DNA from: Limnanthes douglasii subsp. nivea
Lineage: Eukaryota; Streptophyta; Magnoliopsida; Brassicales; Limnanthaceae
Length of the DNA: 64,000 nt
NCBI GenBank assembly: GCA_036936605.1
Contig: JAUPFV010000002.1
Coordinates: forward strand, 337,069,215-337,133,214
Reading direction: 5' to 3'
Positions 1 to 12,281 of this stretch are shown piece after piece; position 1 is the first letter of the stretch, and each line of letters begins with the position of its first letter. Under the pieces are notes generated by a model, which was given only the letters and a program-made list of their open reading frames with translations, had not been told where the DNA came from and did not search any database. Position numbers and translations under genes: made by a program.

Positions 1-708
1 TATAATTTTTAAGACTTTCCCCAGCCTCTTGTCTAAAATATATTATAGTATCTCTGTTAGCAAGAAACTTTTTACTCCCCACAAAATGTTGACAAAACAC
101 ATTCCAAAACATATCAAAATTCTTGATATATCCATGTGGCAATCCATTATACCATTTTGAAGCAACTCCTTTAAACGTCTGAGAAAAATCCATGCACAAC
201 AACTTATTATCATCATTAAAATTAATCATGAAATTTTTAAATTGCTCAATGTGACTATCTGGATCTTGAGTTCCATCAAATTTCTCCATCTTAGAAATAT
301 CGAAGTGCTTCAGAAGATTGCCCAAAATTATTTATGCAGACAGAGGAGATGATCTCTAATTATGATTCGCTCTGTAAGCATTAGTTTTTGGTCCTCATGA
401 GCCATCACATAAAGACCTTCCTCGGAATGCAACGTGTACTAGTTACTTACACGATATTCAAAATTCTGACTTCCTGACTGATTTTGAACATTCACATTAT
501 CTTTCTTAACATACTCCTCGGAAATTTGATCATTCCCTTTCAGCTTATTAGTTCGATGATTTGATCGATAATCCATCTTATACCTCTTCGAATATTTCTT
601 TTTAGCATATTTCTTTCTACGATACTCCCTTTCAGACGAAGATTCCCTTGAGTCATAAATTGAATAATCATTTGACTCAGATGATTCATACCTGCTCTTT
701 GTCTTCAA
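1..708 (-). pseudogene. Ty3/gypsy gag polyprotein, broken, incomplete
   Basis: Gag forms the particle that packages retrotransposon RNA. Translating the reverse strand from about 310 down to 1 gives the retrotrans_gag signature: KMEKFDGTQDPDSHIEQF, then FKGVASKWYNGLPHG, then a phenylalanine-rich FWNVFCQHFVGSKKF stretch and RQEAGESLKNY at the window edge. The order and spacing are those of plant gypsy gags. The upstream part (439-708) is an 89-codon Ser/Arg/Lys-rich frame. Between the two, at about 310-438, the frame is closed by stops, so the gene is disabled. The C-terminal zinc knuckle and pol are outside the window. Confidence 0.65.
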
Positions 709-1350
709 CTTCTTCCTCAGAGAATTACGATGATGTATTCGATACTTGTCTTTACTAACTTAATGATAGTGATCATGCTCATCCTTTTCAGTTTCATTTT
801 CTCTTCAGATTTCAGATAGAATTTTCCTAGAAGCGATCGCTGCATCTCTTTCAGAGTTTAAACTTTCAATTTCATCCAACGATTTATTTATTCGAGCCAT
901 CATCATAGGCTTTTTTAAAATTTCACCAGCGTGTTGATCATCGTGTTATTGACCAATTTTCATATTATTTTGCGTTGGGACCTCATATTTTAATCTCCTC
1001 GGAAATCTGATGCTACTTTTACTTTAGTTTGGTTTTGAAAGACGATTCCTGGTACAAAATCGTTCCCACAAACCGCGCCATTGATCGCTCCAGAAATATT
1101 TGGAGGAGGTTTTCTGTATAAAACAATATTTAGAGGAAAAAAGTGTTGTTGAGGTTAGTTAGAGAATATTTTAGAGAGATAAATACTTATTTCTAGAGGG
1201 AGAAAGTCAATACAATAATTGTTTAATCATGGATCAATCATCCATTTCACAAAAAAGGATGGTCTATTTATATTACAAGTAGTAGGTCCCACAAGATTAA
1301 CACTTTCATAATTGTAATTCTATCCTTAAATCTATTGTTTGCTTTACATT
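1..1350 (-). mobile_element. Ty3/gypsy LTR retrotransposon, 5' part, runs off left edge
   Basis: The reverse strand carries a retrotransposon gag domain (1 to about 310), a basic Ser/Arg/Lys-rich upstream coding piece (439-708), and at about 1061-1080 a sequence reading TGGCGCGGTTTGTGGG, which resembles the TGGCGCC-type primer binding site of plant Ty3 elements. Immediately beyond it, at 1082, a TG/CA boundary would be the end of the 5' LTR. A TATA-like AATATAAATAG lies on the minus strand near 1266-1276. The outer LTR edge cannot be fixed from one copy, so 1350 is a guess. Pol would lie to the left of the window. Confidence 0.6.
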
Positions 1351-1773
1351 AGTCCTTTTTCTTTACATAATTAACAATTTAACCTAAGAAACTTTTTTAT
1401 CAATAAAACACCTTTATCTTTCCTAGTCTTTTATTCTTTTATTATCACTTACAATTTGAAAATTTAGCACTGATTCTGAATATTTTTGCAAGAAATGTGA
1501 GACATTACTCTCAAGGTCACTCTATTGTGGTTCAAACTTTAGTTCCACTCTGAAATATTCTTCAAAATCCAGACATTTTTGGTTGATTAATTTGATGGCC
1601 AGCTAAATTAGGAGATGTTGTTATAGTTATTGAAACAATGACCACAATTAAACTTTATGATTTAGTTTTCTTGATTGAATTTGATGCTGGAATACCCGAA
1701 ATGTCAATTGAAAGCCTAGAATAATAGTGGTTTGTTTCAACTTACGGGGTATCCAATTTTTTAAGGGCGCGGG

Positions 1774-2192
1774 TGTTATTTTGACATAATAGTCCAGCCT
1801 TATTCAACATGTTATTATTGGATAGAAGAGATGCTAGATGAAAATACATTGAAGATGAGACAAGTGCTAAACACATTAAAGAGAGCTTGAGTGAATTGAA
1901 AAGATAGTGTAATTTTAGTGGGTCATAAATTGTACATTAAGGACTGTAAATGTTTTCCCTTTTTAAGTGTTACATTCTCTACAAAACTAAGAGATAGGGT
2001 TTTTTGTGTATTCACCAAAAACGGCAGAGTCACTGTGTTCTTCTAATAAAATTGATCTGCAGCAGATCCGGAGACGTAGGCATAGTTTGTTGAACTCCGT
2101 TAACAATTGCGTGTTTGATTTCACATTTGTTTTTGTGCTTTCCCTTTTCTTTTTGATCTAATTTGACATGAAATTAGCATATTTCCCTTACA
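1774..2192 (+). repeat. Copia 5' LTR (419 bp)
   Basis: It starts TGTTATTTTGACATAATAG and ends CCCTTACA, two bases before the primer binding site, which gives the canonical TG...CA ends. There is no second copy in the window for comparison, so the right boundary rests on the primer binding site and the left one on the TGTTA start. Confidence 0.7.
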
Positions 2193-2194
2193 AC

Positions 2195-2206
2195 TGGTAT
2201 CAGAGC
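2195..2206 (+). other. Primer binding site, initiator Met-tRNA
   Basis: TGGTATCAGAGC is the standard plant Copia primer binding site, complementary to the 3' end of initiator methionine tRNA, where minus-strand DNA synthesis starts. It fixes the LTR/internal boundary. Confidence 0.9.
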
Positions 2207-2250
2207 CATGCTGGTAGCGATCTAAAGGATGTCGAATTTGAGTGGGAGAA

Positions 2251-3036
2251 ATGGCTACAGACGAAGGAAAGGTGAGACTCAAAAAATTCGATGGTGTAGA
2301 TTTTGGGTTCTGGAAGATGCATATTGAAGATTCTCTGTACCAGAAAAAGCTTTATCAAACTCTCTCAGATAAGAAACCAAAGGGTATGAAAGATGAAGAA
2401 TGGACCCTTCTTGATAGATAAGCTCTTGGAGTCATCCGATTGATGCTATCCCGCGATGTTTCTTTTAACATCGTAAAGGAAACAACCACAGCGGGTCTTA
2501 TGAAGGCTCTCTCCAGTATGTATGAGAAGTCATCAACGTCTAACAAAGTTCACTTGATGAGGTGTTTATTCAATTTGCGAATGATGGAAGGCGTTTCGGT
2601 AGCTTAACAACTCAATGAACTCAATACAATCACAACCCAGTTGAGTTCAGTTGAAATTGATTTTGATGCAGAAATACGAGCATTGATACTGTTGTCTTCA
2701 CTACCAGGTAGTTGGAATGCTACTGTCACTGCGGTGAGTAGCTCGTCGGGAAGCAATAAGTTGAAATTTGATGATGTTCGTGACCTATTTCTCAGTGAAG
2801 AGATTCGAATGAGAGAATCAAGTGAGTCATCAATCTTCTCAGTCTTACATACAGAATCAAGAGAAGAAATTCAACCTGAGTATATGGACGCGGTAAATCG
2901 AACTACCGAGGAAAATCAAGAGACCGGAGGTCCAAGTCTAGGAATCCTAAAAATTCCCAGGGGTTGAGAAACAGCGAGTGTTGGAATTGTGGGAAGACCG
3001 GGAACTATAAATTTCAGTGCAAGAGAGAACCAAAGG
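2251..3036 (+). pseudogene. Copia gag (UBN2 type) with zinc knuckle, broken
   Basis: The frame opens with ATG at 2251 (MATDEGKVRLKKFDGVDF) and is followed by the Copia gag pattern FWKMHIED, then LSRDVSFNIVKE, NKVHLMRCLFNLRM and LLSSLPGSWNATVTAV. In-frame TAA codons at 2419-2421 and 2605-2607 and a stop at 2965-2967 break it. The zinc knuckle at 2979-3020 (CWNCGKTGNYKFQC) is in another frame and has Asn where the family has His. The product would bind and package element RNA. It is certainly non-functional here. Confidence 0.8.
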
Positions 3037-3090
3037 ACCAGGAGAAGAAGACAGACAAATATCACTTCATAAGGAGATGATGCGTTAATA

Positions 3091-4771
3091 TGCTCTTTAG
3101 AAAGCAGGGAAGAGTCTTGGGTATTAGACTTTGGAGCATCGTTTCACGCGACTTCGAAGAAAGAATTCTTCGAGAGGTATGTCCCTGGTAACCGTGGAAA
3201 AGTATATCTTGGTGATGATCAACCTTGTGATATTATTGGTAAAGATACTGTGAAGATTAAGTTGAATGGGTCTGTATGCAAATTGAAAGATGTCAGACAT
3301 ATCCCCAGTCTGAGAAAGAACTTAATCTTAGTAGGGCAGTTGGCTAGCGGAGGATATAATATGATCTTCCATGGCGATAATTGGGAAATTTCAAATAGAG
3401 CAATGACGGTTGCTTGCGGAAGAAAAGTGGTACTCTTTACAAGACAACAGAGTCAAGCTGTTCAATTGCAATAGCAGCAGGAAACGAAAATCCAAATGTT
3501 TGGCACCAGAGGCTTGGCCATATGAGTGTGAAGGGTATGAAAATTATGTACTCAAATGAGAATCTTTAAGGTCTAAAGTCAGTCGATATAGACATGTGTG
3601 AAGATTGCATACTTGGAAAACAGAAAAAGGTCAGTTTTCAGACGAGTGGTAGAACCCCAAAGAAAGAAATGCTGGAGCTTGTTCACTCTGACGTTTGGGG
3701 GCCAACAACTATTTCATCAATAGGAAAGAAACACTATTTTGTAACATTTATCGATGATCATTCTCGAAAGGTATGGGTTTATTTTCTGAAGCATAAATCT
3801 GAAGTGTTTGATGTTTTTAGAAGATGGAAATCTATGGTTGAGAATGAGACAGGTCTGAAGATTAAAAATCTGAGAACTGATAATGGTGGTGAATATGAGG
3901 ACACCAAATTCAAGAACTTTTGCTATGAGCATGGCATCATGATGGAGAGAACCGTTCCAGGTACGCCTCAATACAATGGTATTACCAAACGTACGAACAT
4001 ACCGTTGACAGAAAGAGCCAGAAGCATTCGAATATAGTCTGGTTTACCGAAGCAGTTATGGGCAGAAGCAATCAACACATCGGCTTACCTGGTTAACCGA
4101 GGCTCGTCGGTTCCCTTAGAATACCTGAGGAGGTATGGAGTGGTAATGATATAAAATTATCACATCTAAGAGTTTTTGGTTGTACAACATATGTTCATAT
4201 AAGTGATCAAGACAGGATCAAGCTTGAACCAAAATCGAAAAAATGTTTCCTGATCGGCTATGGGGAAGATGAGTTTGGTTATCGTGTTTGGGATAAGGAA
4301 AACATGAAGATGATACGAAGTAGAGATGTGATATTCAATGAAACAGTGATGTACAAAGACAGACATAAAACTGAAGCAAATGACTCAAAGTCGTATGAAT
4401 CAGTATTTGCAGATATCGAGGGAGTCCCGGATAGTCAAGAAATAGAGCCAATCAGATTAACCCCTCAACAAGGAGAGTCCGTTGGACAAACCGATCGACA
4501 GCAATTCAATACCCTACAGCCGACCGAGGCAGTTCCTGTTTTGCAAAGATCTTCCCGACCCCATGTACCCAACAAGATATACTTCAACTATCTGTTACTT
4601 ACCGATGGAGGGGGACCTGAATGCTATGATGAAGCTTTCCAGACCAGTGATGCTAGTAAGTGGGAGTTTGCCATGAAAAATGAGATGAAGTCTTTAATCT
4701 CAAATGATACATGGGACCTAACTGAGTTACCAATGGGTAAGAAGGCACCCATAACTGAGTCCTCTAAATAA
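3091..4771 (+). pseudogene. Copia pol: protease and integrase, RT start only
   Basis: Protease: VLDFGASFHAT at 3121, with Phe in place of the Ser of the usual DSGAS, then YLGDD and LKDVRHIPSLRKNLI. The frame stops at 3472. Integrase: pre-integrase WHQRLGHM near 3500 and the CEDC zinc finger, then the catalytic core with HSDVWGP (first Asp) and LRTDNGGEY (second Asp). The catalytic Glu is replaced: codon 3987-3989 is AAA, giving NGITKRTN where the family has NGVAERMN. A TAG at 4035-4037 follows. The last part (4304-4771) ends with the pre-RT motif NDTWDLTELPMGKK and then stops. The YVDD reverse transcriptase core is absent. Confidence 0.82.
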
Positions 4772-6999
4772 AAAATCTTCATTTCTTTATATATATTTGC
4801 ATACCCTCTGTTATGAATATTACCTTGTTTGAGGCATGTTTGGTTTCTCTTGAGATGTGTCAGATTCCTCGATCTTTATTATATGCTTGTTAAAAGCTCT
4901 ATATTTGGATAAAAACAAAATTACCAACCCATGGTAGCTTTCACAATGTTCGTTTTCGTGACAACTACAACTTTGTCGCCTTCGGGGTTAATCTCATTCT
5001 TTATATCCTAAAACTGGGAGAAAATAAGATTTTTTTTGTAAAGCACCGATGAAATATGTGATCCTATTTTTCAGAAGAATGATTACTTAGCTCCACAAGT
5101 TTGTTTTCATATACATATTTGGCCGAAGATAATAACTTATAATAGTCTAAAAACAAGGTTAAAAGTGATCAACACAAAGGTAAAGGAAAAAAATTGAAGT
5201 ATAAGACAATAGTTTTCAAATTAAGTGTTTTAAGAAAGAAAGGTGGTTCGACAAGGGCCGATCCTTTACTCATTTTTTTTCTCGATAAGACAAATCCGAT
5301 GCGGATTCCATTTGTCAATGGGAATCTCATTTTTCAGGCTTATCGAACAAATATGAAACTCTCTTTCTAGTCACTCTCAAACTCTAGCATGTCATTCACC
5401 ACTTTTAAATAGTCTGTATGTGAGGGAGAGATTATGAAAAGGGTAATGTTGATTGATAGAAATAATGCACATGAAGATAAGTCCTTCAATCTTGATATTG
5501 ATCTTCAACATTCTCAAAATGAAAATATGTTCTTTTTTTAAGATGTATTATTTAAAACAAAATTATGTGCTATTTATATTCATATTGATGATGAGTAGCT
5601 CTAAATGCAAGACACATTCCTTTAAATCCAAGGCTTTATCCTCGATATTTCCCCCATTGATTTTTATTAACCTCGAACTCTCACTAATCACACCATACTA
5701 TGAAAGAATCATAAAGTTCTTCATGTTAAGCCTATTTTTTTTATAGGTTTGAGGCTAATAAATTTATTTGGGAGTGGGTAGTTACTATATAATCAGAGTC
5801 CGATAAAATGTTCAAAAAATCTTAGAGGATAACTGAATTGACGGTCTGCGAACTAACTAAAGGGGTAATTTCTAATGTGTAGATCTTACTAGATAACTTA
5901 ATCAAAATGGGTATGGTTTAGACTTATTGGCCTCAAACGGGTTCTTAATATTTGTACATATGGAATGATTGTATGAGAGTGCTCCCATCAATTCAAAAGC
6001 TATATTAAATCCTAAAAATCTCTTCAATGGACCAACAATTTTACTCGTCATATCCGAGTAAGGAAAAAATATGAAAATAATTACCTTGAAAATAGGCTCG
6101 GTTGCCGAGCTAAGCCAAATAACTCACAGTAGATCGAAATATAAAGGTATTTGAGACCATTTACTAAAGTGACTGGGTAATGGACCAAACTTATGATACT
6201 CAAACCAAATGACTAAAAATTAGCTTTAGATCCTAAAAGAAAGGTCAAATTGTGGACTTGGATCCCGTAAACATTTTTGTTATAGCCAGAGTAGGCTAAA
6301 AGCAAAAATGCTCATTCTCTTTCTAAAAACCTATTTCTCTCTCTAAGTAACGGGATAAGGGGAAATTTTACACTCATAACTATTTATAGAGTTAGTACTC
6401 TCTTTTTTTCCTTTTGCTCTTTTCATGTGTCAGTGATTGCAAGTATCTCTAGAAGCTCAAAATGTATCATCTTCAACACGTGTATTGAAAATATAAATGA
6501 TCGAACCTACTTGTAGGTCTAACTGAAAGTGACGGGTGGGATAACAAAAGGCATATTTTAAGAAAATATATGGCACGTCAAAGTAAGACCACGCGACTTC
6601 TTTAACTGCTTGCTTTGGAAAAATAGATATCACAATAAAATATGAATTTGCAACTTTTTTAAATATCTTCATATATCAAACGAGTCGGCCACCAACAATC
6701 ATGCACTATTTCAAAATCCCTGTGAAATTCATCAGTCTCGTTTTAAGTGCAAAGCTTTTCCAATAAGATGAATTCACTTTATAACCTAATCAGTCCAAAA
6801 CAATCGTTACTCTATTTTGATTTAGTATGGAGTGTTTCAACAGTCTTGGATGTTGATATTGGTCTGACGCAGTATACCATGCAAGTATTGATGCATCTGA
6901 CCCAATTAGGGGGATTTATTTTATTCCTCTATTTTCGAACTCGAGAGGAATGAAGAACTACTGATAATGGAATTATTAACATGATTATTATATGGTTTT
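4772..6999. other. Non-coding AT-rich interval
   Basis: I found no gene or recognisable domain on either strand. The open frames here are short and of low complexity, with no splice-linked continuation. It may contain eroded LTR retrotransposon sequence, but I saw no LTR ends or primer binding site I could defend. Confidence 0.5.
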
Positions 7000-7261
7000 T
7001 GAACATGGTCTTTATATCACTCACCCACCATGTAAACCAAGCCCAATATTGGCTCATTCCCACTTATGTATTATATATGTTCTTAGGCCTATAATTGTCA
7101 CTATAAATAGAGCTAATCATACATTTTGGAGAAGGTGAACAATCATTATTATATTATTCAAACATTTACTATTTTCTCTTTTTACTCTCACATTTTTTTC
7201 TTTCTCTCTCTCTTTAATTCTAGGTGAACTGGGTTAACATTTCCGGGCCTCGTCAAAGTTA
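6955..7261 (+). repeat. LTR-like fragment with TATA box
   Basis: A good TATA box (CTATAAATAGAG at about 7101-7112) is followed by a pyrimidine-rich TTTCTCTCTCTCTTTAATTC tract (about 7198-7217), the pattern of a plant LTR promoter and R/U5 region. No pol sequence, primer binding site or second copy is present. If it is an LTR it is solo or a fragment, and the edges are guesses. Confidence 0.3.
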
Positions 7262-7265
7262 ATAT

Positions 7266-7305
7266 ATCCTTTGTTATAGGATATATATATCCTATAACAA
7301 AGGAT
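7266..7305. repeat. Perfect 40-bp palindrome
   Basis: Two 20-bp arms, ATCCTTTGTTATAGGATATA and its exact reverse complement, meet with no spacer. It would extrude as a cruciform or hairpin. It sits just right of the LTR-like fragment. Confidence 0.95.
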
Positions 7306-7934
7306 TTCCGACTGTTGGGTACTGGTTTGCGAGTATTCTAAAGATTCTATTAAAATGGTAAAATACCTACGATTATGATTCATATGTCATTACACTCGGG
7401 AGATTATTTATTTTTGATAAATTTCTCAATGATAGATACACAAACAAATACTGTTAGTAGTTGATGTGTTGTACTAAAACAAATTGTATATTACATTGTA
7501 CATTATTTTGTATTGTTAAATGTGAACATTTATAAAATTTTTGTAAGATTAATACATGTTTTGCAATTGATTTAATAAATATTTTGCAGATGCATCTCCA
7601 TATTTAGACAAATTAAGCATTGTTTAAAGTTTTCCAATCAAGTTTAAATATGTTTTGCATTTTATTATGTTTTGCATTATACAAGTCACTTTTATCCACA
7701 CTTAGCCAATCTAAAAATATTCAATTTGAATTTCACGTTATTAATATTTTATGGTTTTAATTTTATATTATTAATATTTCACAATTTGTATTTCAATTGT
7801 GTGGTGTTTATCAATCAACAAATACTTATTTTTCAATTCACAAGTGGAAAAAATATTGTTTCGCAATCTATAGTACTTGTACAACAAAAGTTTGGGATTT
7901 GGAAAAATAATATTTCAAAAAATTACAAAACAAC

Positions 7935-8760
7935 TTAAATAAAAACTTTAATAATAGATAATTTAAAATTACATTGATTATATATTTCATATGATCGTTC
8001 ATTATGACCAATGTTTCCCTCAACGACTACACGTTGTCTTTCGGATAACGGTTTCTCCTCTAGATGGAATACATTTCTTCTTATGTTTTCCCGATATCTT
8101 TTTAATTTGGTGGAAGAATAATCGTAGTTTATTAAAATTAGCCGATTCACCGAAAATACTAAAATTAAGTATACCGTTTGAATAAGTTTCCTTATAAGAA
8201 CTTGAGTAATAATATGACTGAAAATATGTTAAAGGACTTTTCTTAGTTTAAGTATGAAATTTAAAACATGAGAGCATGGGGAAAAATAAATCAACCACAT
8301 ACCGTAAGAAACCTCATAAGACTAACAATCATAATAGATTATGAACATAATTGATGTGGAACTAAAGACGACGAACGAACTAACAATGGACAACCTAATT
8401 CGACATTGACATTAAGTTTTTTTTTTTACAAATTCAATACATAATTAAATAGTCCACCCTAAACCCTCCGCAATTTGATATTTGAATCATAAGTAAAATT
8501 CTAAACATTTCAGTTAATTTTATTCATAGAAAGACCACAAAACTCTTTGATCTGATGATTAAAATACTGTGTTTGACTATATGCCATATAACCGATTCGC
8601 TTACCTTCGACAAATGCATTTGTATATTTGTGTAATACCATCTTTTCATAAAAAACTAACAATGTTTGTAACCTATTTTCAAATGATTTGTCCATATACG
8701 AAGTGAACATGCTATAAGTACGTGCATACACGTATTGTTTAGACTTTTGTATCATTAGTG
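7935..8760 (-). pseudogene. Relic of a MURA-type MULE transposase, C-terminal part
   Basis: The reverse strand at 8510-8755 reads FENRLQTLLVFYEKM, then VEGKRIGYMAYSQTQYFNHQ and IKEFCGLSM. This aligns block for block with the intact-order transposase at 22.8 kb (FVIGKRYGAIASSAAESFNN, IKKFCNLPI). The catalytic Glu of that block (AESFNN) is not present, since TQYFNH stands there. Further downstream on the same strand, 7935-8150 reads KLKRYRENIRRNVF and later EGNIGHNERS, resembling the basic tail and zinc-knuckle region of the same family. It is heavily decayed, and the N-terminal half was not found. Confidence 0.5.
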
Positions 8761-10770
8761 TCCAAAATTATGGATGTACTACTCAATGCATGCTTCAAAT
8801 TCCTCAAGCATATGATAATATAGTATGTATTATAATAATAATAAAATAAAATACAATATATTAACTATACTTATATGATAATTCGAAATAAGAAAAATGC
8901 ATGCATAATTATGTAAAAATAAAAAATAATATGAGTAATTAAGTTTAAAACTTTACAGTTATAAAATGGCCACGTTTCGCAATTCATGGTAAACTTATTT
9001 TCGCATATGAACAACTATTTCGTATTTTGTAATTTTAAAACAAGGTATGTTTCACATTATATTAAACAGTATGTGTTTCAAAACCTCAAAGTAAGTAGTT
9101 TGTAAATCAGATATAAGTTTGTTTCACATTTTACAAATTTAAAATCAAACATAATGGTTTCGTAGTCCACATACACATACATAAATTCTTTTATACTTTG
9201 CATACAAATATATAACATATTTTGAAATTTTCCAAAAATTCCATATGACTTATAATTGTTTCCATTTTTAAATATTAAATATATCGATACTTTTTTATTT
9301 TTCCCGGTAAAAAAAACATTATATCCATACATAACATTGCACGAAAAGTATGGAAATATTGGAGACAAAACTCAAATTCTCTAAAATATCGTTTGAAAAT
9401 CTTGTTTTCATAATTATATTTCACTAAACAGTCATTTGTAATATAAACATCTTCGATGTTTTTAAGTAACTTTTAATTGGATTATTAAAAGTATAATTAT
9501 CTTCGTAGGCGACCGTTTTTTTAAGTAGTCCATGAAAATATATATACGAGATATCCAAAATCATAGTCGTATTTAACCAACGATTGTATGTTTTTTTACT
9601 GTCACATCATTTTGGATACCAATTCAGTACGATATATCTTTAATAATTACATTTTATTCCAAATTATTTTTACATTATTTCCAAAAAATAGTACCACAAG
9701 TATGTTTCTCATAATTCTTCTTAATGACCGTAAATCTAATGAACATATCAAACAATGTATATATCCTTTTAAATTTTTATTCTAATAATATATAATTATT
9801 TTCTCTTTTGTATTATGTATATATATAAATAAAAAACTATCATCTACAACATAACGAGATAAGTTGATTCTTAAAGATGCAACTCATTCCTAATAAAGTT
9901 GACCAATATCTTAATACCTCAACCAAGAAAACAATTGTAGCTTGTCCTGTATGAAAAAAAACATTAAAACTACTTTAACAACTAATAAATTTTTCATCAT
10001 AATTTCAAATAAACCTAAAGCATTTTTTATAGCGATTTCTCCACAAACCACATAAAAACTAGGTCAATATCAAAAGTTGGACAATCGAGATGATTAACAA
10101 TTGATATTATAGTTGTAAAATCATTATTATTACTGAACAGTTCTTAACTTTTATGCAATAATAACTAAAAAATTCACTCTAAACAACTCCTATCATTTGG
10201 TAAAAATATACGGAATATAGATAGACAATTAATATATGCATTTTATATTTCGCAAAAAAATAAATCTGACACTATACAACGTTTCATATATCACAAAACC
10301 AATCATATTTAGTTTCATATTTGACTTTATTCAACATTTCATAATTCACATTCGATTTTATGTTACATTTTGCAATTTGTATTTGATTTTAGAACAAATT
10401 TTACTATTTGCAATTGATTCCATAATGCGTTTCGTAGTTAGCAACACCATTATCATTTTTTAATACACATTTTTAGAGACATTAAATACCTATATGTATC
10501 TAAATACTCGTATTTCAACCTAAATTGTCTAAAACCTTCGTAGCCTTGAATTTAAGTCTAATTTGGACATAAAGTATAAAAAAAACTTAAATTTGAATTG
10601 TAAAAACAATATTTATCTAATATCAGAGTTGTAAAATCGTTTCTTATAACAACGAATTCGGAAACTAATATCATAATCAAAATGACGAAACATTTTTTTT
10701 TGACTTTCTATTTTTGATAAACTTAATCCATTTAATAAACATGCGCAATAGATTAACTTTATCCAAAACC
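8761..10770. other. Non-coding, with scattered TTTCACATTTTG/TTTTGCAATTTG-like words
   Basis: There is no gene. Short related words recur, such as TTTCGCAATT, GTTTCACATTATA, TTTCACATTTTAC and TTACATTTTGCAATTTG, for example at about 8977, 9050, 9121 and 10370. Similar words flank the MURA relic on its other side (7.5-7.85 kb). They may be the eroded non-coding repeats of the MULE that supplied that relic. Confidence 0.35.
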
Positions 10771-10905
10771 GATAGTCCGTGGACTACCACCGGGTTTTTG
10801 AAAGTCTATGGACTATATCTCCCCAAAATGGATAGTCCAAGAACTACCACCAGACTTATAAAAGTCGAGAGACTATATGTCACTAAATTTGATAGTCCAC
10901 AGACG
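10771..10905. repeat. 60-bp tandem repeat, 2.25 copies (GATAGTCC family)
   Basis: GATAGTCC begins at 10771, 10831 and 10891, an exact 60-bp period. Units share GATAGTCC..GACTACCACC and GACTATAT. The preceding ATTAACTTTATCCAAAACC and the unit itself resemble the arms of the foldback element at 38,673-39,052 (AACTTTATTCAAACGCGATA, GTCCAGGGACT), so this is probably a terminal fragment of a related element. Confidence 0.8.
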
Positions 10906-12121
10906 AGTTACTATTCAAAACCTTTAAAAGTTTATATACAACCGTTGTAAAAAAATATTTATATCATATAAAAGTATTTGAGATATTAAAAAAATTAAAT
11001 AATGAATGATAATAAATATTATTTTTAGATATTTATAATATTCCATAATGTTTGAAATATTAAATGTTTGAAATATTAAATGGTAATAAGTTATATCTTA
11101 AATAACAAATGATTCATAGTTTTAATATACATGTTATTATTTTTTAATTTCCAACTTATAATTTTAATATACATACATCAAATTTGGACTAAAATATCGT
11201 AATAGTCCACTTCGTTCACTTTGGTTCCATACACGTTTCTTTTGTCGTTAAAATGTTACAAATGTAGTTTAAATCATACATGTCTCTTTTGTTATTAAAA
11301 TGTTACAAATTTAGTTTATTCATTCAAGTCATAGAAAATTTGTTGAAAGTTTAGTCTTCTAAAATAGCGGACCAATTATACTTTTATATTCGTAAGATAC
11401 CACATGAGTACAATAGATATTTAAAATTTTACGATGTATTTTTTTTTATTTTTACCTATATTTACTTACTTTCTATCTTATTTATTTGTTTATTTTAACT
11501 TTTATTATTTATGTTGTTTTACATTTATCTAATAAGTAATTTAACAGACTAATCAAATTAATAAAATAGCTTCATCTACCCACTACTACATTTACTTTTT
11601 ATTTTTATTTTATTTTATTTTTTACTTGTATTATTTATCATTTTTATTTTTATCTTTTACATTTTAATTTTTTTATATTTATCTAATAATTAACTTAACA
11701 GGATCCACCGAATATAAATAATATTATTATCCAGTCCACTAACTTAACTCCGTCCAATTAAGTTCCATCTTTTTTATCCATCAACTAGTCTGTTTAACAA
11801 CCACGAATCTACTAATTTTTTTTGAGGTTGTTATACGCACGACTCCATTTTTACATTTACATATCTATCATTTTCATGTAATATTTTTCCGAACTTTTTT
11901 AATCAGTAATCCAATATTAAAAATTATTTTATGTATCTTTTGTTCTTACTCTATCAAATTATTTACATTTTTTAACACTATTTTTAATTATTTATCGAAC
12001 TAAATGATATGACAATCCAATTTAATTTTAGATTTAACTGTATTTGGCGTGGATAGGGTAAGTATTAAGTACAAAGATAGCTTTAATATTAAATCATAAA
12101 TATAGTAAAATATTTTTTCTT
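10906..12121. other. Non-coding AT-rich interval left of the MULE
   Basis: Very AT-rich, with no coding potential on either strand. It ends in the left target-site duplication of the MULE. Confidence 0.6.
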
Positions 12122-12130
12122 TAAAATATA
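12122..12130. repeat. Left 9-bp target-site duplication of the MULE
   Basis: TAAAATATA directly precedes the element start GGAAAAAATACCC, and the same 9 bases follow the right end at 25919-25927. Nine bases is the standard MULE duplication length. Confidence 0.85.
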
Positions 12131-12281
12131 GGAAAAAATACCCATAAATACCTTTTCAAGTATCTAATCCTACATAAGTACCCAAATATGAGTCCCTTAG
12201 ACTAGTAGTAAGAGGACTATATTTTTACCAAAATAGCTCTAATACTAGAAGAAAGAGAAAATATGTTACTTTTTTTCTAAT

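Larger units (their letters stand above)
1774..4771 (+). mobile_element. Ty1/Copia retrotransposon, 3'-truncated
   Basis: The order is 5' LTR (1774-2192), methionine-tRNA primer binding site, gag, zinc knuckle, aspartic protease, integrase and the first residues of reverse transcriptase. That is the Copia order (integrase before RT). Similarity stops abruptly at about 4771, before the conserved RT blocks. No RNase H, polypurine tract or 3' LTR follows, so the element is truncated. All ORFs carry stops or frameshifts. The layout resembles the Tnt1 type. A target duplication cannot be checked because the 3' end is missing. Confidence 0.85.

Noticed and set aside
9078..9368. 96-codon minus-strand frame
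   Set aside because: AT-rich codons and repeated CETNLY/KFVKCE-like words come from the non-coding TTTCACATTT repeats; no domain.
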